Below, piece by piece: positions 55,212-61,911 of a DNA stretch of 64,000 nt (positions within the stretch are counted from its first letter, which is position 1; each line of letters starts with the position of its first letter). The notes below the pieces were generated by a model. The model worked only from the letters and a program-made list of their open reading frames with translations. It searched no databases and was not told where the DNA came from. Source of the DNA: a bacterium (GTDB lineage Bacteria; Planctomycetota; UBA1135; UBA2386). The DNA is taken from positions 1-64,000 of the forward strand of contig JAUILN010000002.1 in NCBI GenBank assembly GCA_030432695.1, given 5' to 3'. A program made the translations under genes and the position numbers.

Positions 55212-57644
55212 GTGGATCCGACCTCCGCCGAGGCGGCCGATCGGGCAGCGCGTGAGCTGTTCGCCGATTGGCTCGACAGCACGCAGCTCCACGACGAAGC
55301 GGCGCTGGGAGGCCTGTGTGAGGAGTACCCGAAGTTCGCGGAGCGGTTTCGCACCTGGCATCGCCAGCTCGAGGCGATCGGCGAACTCGGTGCGCTGGAC
55401 GCGAGCTCGATCGACGGGATCGACGACCGGGGCCCGCTCGACGACGCGACCGACGAACGGCCCGGCGGCCGGATCGGGCCCTACCTCCTCGAGCACGAAC
55501 TCGGCCGCGGGGCGCAGGCGATCGTGTGGGCCGCCATCGACACCCGCAACGACCGCGCGGTCGCCCTGAAGGTCCTGCCGCCGCAGGTCGCCGGATCGCG
55601 GCAGCGTCTGCAGCGCTTCCGGCGCGAGGCCGAGCTCGCGCGCCGCGTCCGCCACCCCGCACTCTGCGAGGTCTTCGAGGCAGGGTCCGCCGGCGACACG
55701 CTGTTCCTGGCGATGCGCCGCGTCGAGGGCCACACCCTGGCCGAGAGCATCGCCGCGAGACGCGCCTCGCGGGACCACGCGGGCACCGTGTCGGAGTTGG
55801 TCGAGACCTTCGCCCGACTCGCCGACGGCCTGCACGCAGCCCATGAACAGGGCCTGCTGCACCGCGACATCAAGCCCGGCAACGTGATGCTCGAGCCGGC
55901 GGGCGAGCCGGTCCTGCTCGACTTCGGCCTGGCCCGTGAGTCGCTCGACGACGACCTCGCGCTGACGATGACCGGCGACCTGCTCGGCACGCCAGCCTAC
56001 ATGTCACCCGAACAGATCGCCGCGCAGCGCATCCCGCTCGACCGACGCAGCGACGTCTGGTCGCTCGGCGCCACGCTGTTCGAGGCACTGACCCTGCGCC
56101 GCCCGTTCGACGCGCCGACCATGGATCGGCTGCTCCAGCAGATCCTCACCACCGACCCGCCGCGCATCGACCGCCTCGACCGCCGCCTGCCGCGCGACCT
56201 CGCCATCGTCGTCGCCACCTGCCTGGAGAAGGACCGCGCGCGCCGCTACGCCACCGCCGCCGACCTCGCCGAAGATCTGCGCCGCGTCGGTCGACGCCAG
56301 GCGATCCGCGCGCGACCGGCCGGACCGCTGCGCCGACTCACTCGCTGGACCGCGCGCAATCCACTCGCGGCCAGCCTCGTCGCCACGCTGCTGATGGGCA
56401 GCGGCGCGGTCACCGCGTTCGCCATCCAGGCCGCGACCGCCAATGCCCGCTACGACCTGATCAGCACCCTGCCGGCCCTCGACCGCGCCCGCGCCGCCGT
56501 GCCGAGCCTGTTCCCCGCCTGGCCCGAGCGGATCCCCGAACTCCAGGCCTGGACGTCGCGACACGGCGAGCCCTTGGTCCAGCGGCTCGAGGCCGTGGAA
56601 ACCGCGCTCGATGCGCTGGGTGCACAGCCCGCCGACGACGCGGGGCAGGGACTGCGCATCACGCTGCTCGAACTCCGCGACGCACTGCTGTCGTTCCGCG
56701 ACGACCCGGCGGTCGACGGTGCGGCGACGGTTCGCGAGGCGCTCGACTGGGCCGGATCGATCGAGCGGCGCAGCATCGAGGAACACCGCGACGCGTGGGA
56801 TGCGGCGCGCCGCGACCTGGCGGACGATCCCCGGTTCCAACCCCTCGACCTGCAACCCCAGCTCGGCCTGGTGCCGCGCGGTCGGAACCCGCACACCGGC
56901 CTGCAGGAGTTCGTGCACCTCGCCTCGCACGCGCCCGAGGCGCCGTTGCCCGAGCGCGACCCGGAGACCGGCTACCTGCCGGTCGATGCTGGCACCGGCA
57001 TCGTCTTCGTGCTCGTGCCTGGCGAACCGCAGGCTACCGCCGCGCCGACCCCGACCTCCGCGATATCGATCCGCTTCATGGCCGCCCACGAGCTGACCAA
57101 GGCCCAGTGGCTGCGCCTGTCCCGCAGCGACGACGTCGGTTGGTTCGACGTCGACGCGTTGCACGACGGCGAGCGGACCACCTGGCTGCACCCGCTCGAA
57201 CACCACGGTGTCGACGAGCTGCGGCGCGTGCTGCGCCGCCATGCCCTGCGATTGCCGAGCGACGCCGAGTGGGAGCACGCCGCCCGGGCCGGAGTCGACG
57301 GACCGTTCGTCTGCGACCGCGAGGATCTGCCGGCCTTCGCCAACCTGAGCGGCACGGACGACGGCTTCGCGGGCCCCGCTCCGGTAGGTCGCCTCCGCCC
57401 CAATGGCTTCGGCCTGTTCGACGTGCAGGGCAACGTCCTCGAGTGGTGCGGGACGCCGCGGACCGAGGACGCCTTCGCGAGCGCCGACGGCGAGGCCTTC
57501 CACAGCGTCCTCGGCGGCAGCTATCTCGCCGAGGTCGCCGAGGCCGCATTCCCATTCCGCCCCGCCGTCCCTGCCTCCACCCGCGACGAACAAATCGGCG
57601 TGCGCGCGGTCCGGGATCTCACTCTGCTGCCACCGCGGCGATGA
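55212..57644 (+). CDS. Membrane Ser/Thr protein kinase with C-terminal formylglycine-generating (FGE/SUMF1-like) domain
   Basis: 810 residues from GTG 55212, with GGAGGT at 55194-55199; frame extension to 55062 would pass through the palindrome. Kinase domain about 88-365: GRGAQAIV glycine loop, Lys120, HRD at 217-219 (HRDIKPGN), DFG at 237-239, and GTPAYMSPEQIA. A membrane helix follows at about 385-405, then a helical linker. From about residue 590 the sequence matches the FGE/SUMF1 fold: AHELTKAQWLRLS, LPSDAEWEHAAR, NGFGLFDVQGNVLEWC, VLGGSYLAE. In kinases this domain is thought to act in binding rather than catalysis. It is probably a sensor kinase with an outside domain. Confidence 0.85.
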   Translation: MDPTSAEAADRAARELFADWLDSTQLHDEAALGGLCEEYPKFAERFRTWHRQLEAIGELGALDASSIDGIDDRGPLDDATDERPGGRIGPYLLEHELGRGAQAIVWAAIDTRNDRAVALKVLPPQVAGSRQRLQRFRREAELARRVRHPALCEVFEAGSAGDTLFLAMRRVEGHTLAESIAARRASRDHAGTVSELVETFARLADGLHAAHEQGLLHRDIKPGNVMLEPAGEPVLLDFGLARESLDDDLALTMTGDLLGTPAYMSPEQIAAQRIPLDRRSDVWSLGATLFEALTLRRPFDAPTMDRLLQQILTTDPPRIDRLDRRLPRDLAIVVATCLEKDRARRYATAADLAEDLRRVGRRQAIRARPAGPLRRLTRWTARNPLAASLVATLLMGSGAVTAFAIQAATANARYDLISTLPALDRARAAVPSLFPAWPERIPELQAWTSRHGEPLVQRLEAVETALDALGAQPADDAGQGLRITLLELRDALLSFRDDPAVDGAATVREALDWAGSIERRSIEEHRDAWDAARRDLADDPRFQPLDLQPQLGLVPRGRNPHTGLQEFVHLASHAPEAPLPERDPETGYLPVDAGTGIVFVLVPGEPQATAAPTPTSAISIRFMAAHELTKAQWLRLSRSDDVGWFDVDALHDGERTTWLHPLEHHGVDELRRVLRRHALRLPSDAEWEHAARAGVDGPFVCDREDLPAFANLSGTDDGFAGPAPVGRLRPNGFGLFDVQGNVLEWCGTPRTEDAFASADGEAFHSVLGGSYLAEVAEAAFPFRPAVPASTRDEQIGVRAVRDLTLLPPRR

Positions 57645-57666
57645 TCCACCCGCCACGGAGCCCGCC

Positions 57667-58935
57667 ATGCCCCATCTACTTCGCACCTTGACGATCGCGC
57701 TGGCCGCCGCAACCCCATTGGCCGCGCAGACGTTCTTCGCCCCGACCCGCACCCCGCTGCCCTTCGGGGCGCCCGCCGGCTCGAGCAACCGCGACCTGAC
57801 GATGAACGCCGACGAGACGGTCTGCGTGTTCGCGTCCGATCGACCGGGCGGCGCCGGCGGCTGGGACCTCTACATCGCGCGACGCAACCGCCGCGGCCTG
57901 CCCTGGACGTTCATCAACGCCTGGCCGTTCAACACGCCGGCCGACGAGACCGGCCCGGGCCTGACCGCCGACGGCCGCGAGCTGTACTACGCGCGCAAGG
58001 GTGGCGGACGCGACGCCGACATCCTGGTCGCCACCGCGCCGGCCGGCACCGCGCAGTTCGGCGCTCCATCCCGCGTCGACGCGTTGAGCGTCGCCGGATT
58101 CGACGACTCCGGCCCGCAGCCGACCATCGACGGGCGACGGCTGTTCTTCCACTCCGACCGACGCGGCGGCGGTGACCTGTTCGTCGCCACCCGGACCGGT
58201 CCCCAGGCTGGCTGGTCGACACCTCAACCGCTGGCGGGCGTCAACGACGGCAGCGCCGCCGACTACGACCCGGCTCCCGAGGCCGGCGGCGCGGTGCTGT
58301 GGTTCGCGCGTAGATCTCCGAGTGGCGACGCCGAGCTGTACCTCACCTGGCAGCAGGGCAACAGCGGGACCTGGGCTGCGCCGCTCGCGGTGAGCGAACT
58401 CAATGGGACGGGCGACCAGGACGGCCCCTTCGTCGCCGCGGTCTCCGGACTGACCTACTTCAATGGGCCGAGCGGCGCGCTCGACATCGGCCTCGAGTGC
58501 GTCTGCCGCAACGGGCCGGTCGGCAAGACCCCGACCACGCCCAGCGGCTGGGCCGAGGGTCGGAGTTCCTCCGCCTGGAACGCGCCGGTCCTGTTGAGCA
58601 CCGGCGCCTACTGGGACCTCGGCCGCAGTGCTTCGCTGAGCTTCTTCGACTGGTCGGTGGCCGGCCCGATCAACTACGTGCCTGCGATCTCGCCGCGTCG
58701 CGCGCCGACCCCGCTGGTCCTGCCGGTGATCGAATGGGGAGCCGTGGAGCTCGGGGCACCGGACATCGTGACCCTTGCACCGGCTGCCGTGGATGCCGAT
58801 GGCTACGCCGAGTCGACGTTCCAGGTGCCGAACCTGCCGCAGCTCCGGGGCCAGGTCCTATGGAGCCAGGCCTTCGGCGTGACCGCGGCGGGCAAGCTGC
58901 GGATGACGCCTCCCGAGCGCATCACTCTGCGCTGA
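57667..58935 (+). CDS. Secreted PD40/TolB-like propeller protein
   Basis: 422 residues from ATG 57667 with a signal peptide (LTIALAAATPLAAQ), 22 bp after the kinase stop and so probably co-transcribed. Blades with LTADGRELYYARKGG and IDGRRLFFHSDRRG are typical PD40/WD40-like units. The C-terminal part has strands but lacks the GCT/PFG-GC signature of the other exported proteins. Function unknown. Its last 14 bp overlap the convergent ECF gene. Confidence 0.75.
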   Translation: MPHLLRTLTIALAAATPLAAQTFFAPTRTPLPFGAPAGSSNRDLTMNADETVCVFASDRPGGAGGWDLYIARRNRRGLPWTFINAWPFNTPADETGPGLTADGRELYYARKGGGRDADILVATAPAGTAQFGAPSRVDALSVAGFDDSGPQPTIDGRRLFFHSDRRGGGDLFVATRTGPQAGWSTPQPLAGVNDGSAADYDPAPEAGGAVLWFARRSPSGDAELYLTWQQGNSGTWAAPLAVSELNGTGDQDGPFVAAVSGLTYFNGPSGALDIGLECVCRNGPVGKTPTTPSGWAEGRSSSAWNAPVLLSTGAYWDLGRSASLSFFDWSVAGPINYVPAISPRRAPTPLVLPVIEWGAVELGAPDIVTLAPAAVDADGYAESTFQVPNLPQLRGQVLWSQAFGVTAAGKLRMTPPERITLR

Positions 58936-59524
58936 GCCGTTCCGCGAGGCGGGCCTGCGCGCGGGACAACAAGGCCCGCACCGCGCCTGCAGTCGGCAGG
59001 CCGAGCTGCTCCTGGATCGCCGCGGTGTCGAGCTGCAGGTAGCGCTTGAGCAGCATCACCTCGCGCTCGTTCGGCGGCAGGCCCTCGATCGCCTCACGGA
59101 CCCGGCTCTCGAGTTCACGGCCGCTGGCGACCTGCGACGGGCTCGGGTCGGCGGCTCCCGGATCGGGGCCATCGAGCGACTCGAGGTGCGCGGTCGCGCG
59201 ACCACCACCCCGTTTCGCGGCGCCCGCGCTGCGCAGGCGCTGCTGCACCTGGCGTTCGGCGATGCACAGCAGCCAGGCGAGAAACGATCCGCCCCCCTGG
59301 TGCTCGTAGGCGGGCAGCGCTTCGAAGGCCGCGATCAGGGCATCCTGCGCCGCGTCCTCGCTGTCGCCGAGCTGGCGGCGATAGCGCTCGCCCAGCATGC
59401 GGCGCAGGCCCCGGCGCACGATCGGCGCATACTCGCGGAACAAGGCGTCGACCGCCTCGCGGTCTTCGGCCTTGGCGCGCCGGATCAGCAGCTCGGTGCG
59501 TGCAGGGTCCACCCGGGCGAGCAT
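58922..59524 (-). CDS. ECF-type sigma factor
   Basis: 200 residues from ATG 59524. Region 2: ALFREYAPIVRRGLRRML, then LGDSEDAAQDALIAAFEAL and FLAWLLCIAERQVQQRLR. Region 4: LPPNEREVMLLKRYLQLDTAAIQEQLGLPTAG..., with a helix-turn-helix. The AKRGGG linker matches that of the ECF factor at 51059. No anti-sigma gene is adjacent. It converges on the kinase/PD40 pair with a 14-bp overlap, so it may belong to the same signalling group (inference). The next upstream gene ends 22 bp away. Confidence 0.85.
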   Translation of the reverse strand: MLARVDPARTELLIRRAKAEDREAVDALFREYAPIVRRGLRRMLGERYRRQLGDSEDAAQDALIAAFEALPAYEHQGGGSFLAWLLCIAERQVQQRLRSAGAAKRGGGRATAHLESLDGPDPGAADPSPSQVASGRELESRVREAIEGLPPNEREVMLLKRYLQLDTAAIQEQLGLPTAGAVRALLSRAQARLAERLSAE

Positions 59525-59545
59525 AGCCCGGGCGCCCGCGAGCGG

Positions 59546-61051
59546 TCAGTGGAGCGTCAGCGGGGTGCTGAGCTCGACACCGACCGCGGTCACCGCAGCG
59601 GCCTGCACCACGACACCCGGGACGATCGCCGGCAGCACGACCGGGCCGAAGCTACCGGCCTGACCGGTCGGCGCGTGCGCAGGCGTCGGCACGAACACGC
59701 TGGGTCCGGCGAGGACCGCCGGATAGAGCTCGGGGAAGCAGCGGTTGCCGGGGCTCCAGGGCGTGAAGTCGATCGACGGCGAGACCGGCAGGGTGCTCAC
59801 GCCAAACAGCAGGAACACTCCCGCGACCGGCAGATCGGTGGCGACCTCGACCTCGATGGAGCTACCGAGGCTCAGCGGAGTCGGCGTGCCGAGCGCGAAG
59901 CGGCAGGTACGCCGCGGCAGGACCTCGAGCCCGTCGAGGCTGCCGACGCTGCCGCTGTCGAACACGCCGACCTGCTTGCCGTCGGTGACCGCGCCGCAGG
60001 CCTCCGCCAGGGCATGGGCACCGAGGCGCGCGATGCGGCCACCGCTCTCGGTGGAGATCACTCCGCCCCCGGTCAGCGTCTCGCCGGAGAGCATCAGGTT
60101 CGGCGCCGAGAAGACCTGGCCCTGCCAGGACACGTTGAACGAGCCGCCGCGCGGGTCGATCGCCAGGCCGTCGGTGTCGACGATCGTGGTCGCGCAGACC
60201 CCGGCGACGTCGGCGATTCCGGCGTTGACCACCATCGCGTCGACGCGTCCTTCGGGCAGCGCGATCCGACCACCGCCGGCGACGACGCTCTGCACGTTGC
60301 CCGCCGCATCCGCGATCCAGGCCGAGGCCGGGATCCACGCCACGCCGCCGTCTTCCAGCAGCACGGCGCCACCGCCGAGCGACAGCACGTGGTCGTCCTC
60401 GAACGACAGGAAGATCTGGCCGTCGACGCTGACGGTGATCGCGTCGAGCTGCAGATCCTTCGGCTGGATCCGCCGGCCGGTCTGCCGGTCGGTGATGCCG
60501 AGCGCGGCGATGATCTGCTCGGCGCGAAGGAAGTGCTCCACCTGGCCATTGCCGGCCGCGTTGCGGACGAAGCGCCCGCAGTCGCCGCCGCGCAGGCCGG
60601 GGGCTCCGCTGACGTTGGTGCCGACGTCGTCGATCACCGAGAAGAACACCTCCTGGGCGTTCACCGGGGTGGTCCGCGGCCGCCATTCCTGGCTGGGGCG
60701 CCCGGCCAGCGGGTGGTAGGGCTTGACCATCACCGCGTCGATGCCGCCGGTGAGGTCCGGGGTGTGGGCGTCGCCGTCGCCGTCCTCGTCGCCGGCCAGG
60801 GTCTGGACCGCGATCGCCGGCAGGAACTTCTCGGCGCTGGCCTGTCCGCCGCTGGCGGACCCGGGACGATACACCGCCACCGAGCGGGCGCCGAGCTGGG
60901 ACAGCACCGCCAGACCGCCGGTGCCGCTCAGGGTCGTCTCGGTGGCCTTGGTGCTGAAGAGGAGGGTGGCGTCGCGCTGCGACTGGGAGTTGGCGGAGAC
61001 GGTCAGGAGGCCGGCCAGGCAAAGGGCGGCGGTGGTCTCGGAGCGGTTCAT
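59546..61051 (-). CDS. Secreted protein of unknown function with a beta-rich C-terminus
   Basis: 501 residues from ATG 61051, where a signal peptide starts (TTAALCLAGLLTVSANSQ); a longer frame begins inside the palindrome at 61198 and is not favoured. A DEDGDGDAHTPD stretch could bind calcium. The rest is strand-rich with many Gly/Ala/Val. The last about 120 residues (from CRFALGTPTPLSLG, with VFLLFGVS) recall the C-terminal regions of the other exported proteins. No catalytic motif or known family was recognised. Confidence 0.65.
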   Translation of the reverse strand: MNRSETTAALCLAGLLTVSANSQSQRDATLLFSTKATETTLSGTGGLAVLSQLGARSVAVYRPGSASGGQASAEKFLPAIAVQTLAGDEDGDGDAHTPDLTGGIDAVMVKPYHPLAGRPSQEWRPRTTPVNAQEVFFSVIDDVGTNVSGAPGLRGGDCGRFVRNAAGNGQVEHFLRAEQIIAALGITDRQTGRRIQPKDLQLDAITVSVDGQIFLSFEDDHVLSLGGGAVLLEDGGVAWIPASAWIADAAGNVQSVVAGGGRIALPEGRVDAMVVNAGIADVAGVCATTIVDTDGLAIDPRGGSFNVSWQGQVFSAPNLMLSGETLTGGGVISTESGGRIARLGAHALAEACGAVTDGKQVGVFDSGSVGSLDGLEVLPRRTCRFALGTPTPLSLGSSIEVEVATDLPVAGVFLLFGVSTLPVSPSIDFTPWSPGNRCFPELYPAVLAGPSVFVPTPAHAPTGQAGSFGPVVLPAIVPGVVVQAAAVTAVGVELSTPLTLH

Positions 61052-61165
61052 GGTCTTCTCGCTGGTCGACAGGGTTTCGGTTTCGACCTGTCGATGGCGA
61101 GAAGGGCGGTGGGCGCACGCAAGCCGTCGAGAAAACCTGCCGCGCGGGCCCGAGAGGCAACGCAG

Positions 61166-61214
61166 CCGGAATCTGTCGTAGTTGGTGCCAGGCACCAACT
61201 ACGACAGATTCCGG
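61166..61214. repeat. Perfect 24-bp-arm GGTGCC-A-GGCACC palindrome, copy 6
   Basis: CCGGAATCTGTCGTAGTTGG continues to GGTGCC at 61189; after A61190 the exact reverse complement follows to 61214. It is the longest and only perfect copy. It lies 3 bp downstream of the methyltransferase stop and in the leader of the next minus-strand gene, so it could end the methyltransferase transcript. Confidence 0.9.
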
Positions 61215-61217
61215 GCG

Positions 61218-61835
61218 TCACGTGGTGGACGGTTGCGCGGGGACCGAGCGGCGCCGCGCCAGCAGCAGCCAGCCGCGCACGCGCGTCGGCGGGGCCGAGT
61301 CGACCTCGATGCTGCGGAGTTCGACGACCTCGAGGACGGGCTCGACCGCCGAGACGATGTCGCGCGCGGAGCGGCGCGGTGGGCCGTGGTCGCGGGGCGG
61401 GCCCTCGGTGCTGCCGAGGAGGCTCAGCCACAGGCCGTCGTCGGCCAGGCAGTCGGCCACGCCCGCGGCGAAGCGCGCCTGGTCGTCGGCGTGGTCGAAG
61501 ACGTGGAAGCAGCCGCGGTCGAAGACGAGGTCGAAGCGCCCGCCGGGTCGCTCGCCGCCGAGGAAGTCGAGCTGCCGGAACTCGAGGGAAACTCCCGGCG
61601 GCGGCGCGACGGAAACCGCGCGCTCGATCGCCCGGCGGGACACGTCGATGCCGACCACGTCGTAGTCGAGCGATGCGAGGTATCGCGCGCTGGTGCCGGT
61701 CCCGCAACCGACATCGAGGGCGCGGCCGCGCGGCAGGTGGCCGGCCTCGATCTGGTGCACGAGTTCGGGTGCGGGCGCGTCGCGGTCCCAGGGCGTGTGG
61801 CCCGAGGCGTAGTGTTCGTCCCAGTCGCGGTGCAT
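61218..61835 (-). CDS. SAM-dependent class I methyltransferase
   Basis: 205 residues from ATG 61835. Motif I is ALDVGCGTGTSARYLA (from about residue 39); the acidic end of strand 2 is VVGIDVSRRAIERA; a DFLGG loop and DLVFDRGCFHVF follow. The N-terminus (HYASGHTPWDRDAPAPEL) is common in small TehB/UbiE-like methyltransferases. Substrate unknown. Upstream, 76 bp separate it from the heparinase-like gene in the same direction. Confidence 0.85.
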   Translation of the reverse strand: MHRDWDEHYASGHTPWDRDAPAPELVHQIEAGHLPRGRALDVGCGTGTSARYLASLDYDVVGIDVSRRAIERAVSVAPPPGVSLEFRQLDFLGGERPGGRFDLVFDRGCFHVFDHADDQARFAAGVADCLADDGLWLSLLGSTEGPPRDHGPPRRSARDIVSAVEPVLEVVELRSIEVDSAPPTRVRGWLLLARRRSVPAQPSTT

Positions 61836-61911
61836 GGTTGGTTCCGGTCGCAGGGGCGATCGGTGTGGGGAGGTCAGGAGCGGGGGCGGGTGGGTGCCGA
61901 ACGAGGCGGGC

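Noticed and set aside
59546..61198. Start of the secreted protein inside the palindrome (MVPGTNYDRF)
   Set aside because: The signal peptide begins at ATG 61051; the upstream 49 codons are repeat-derived and basic.
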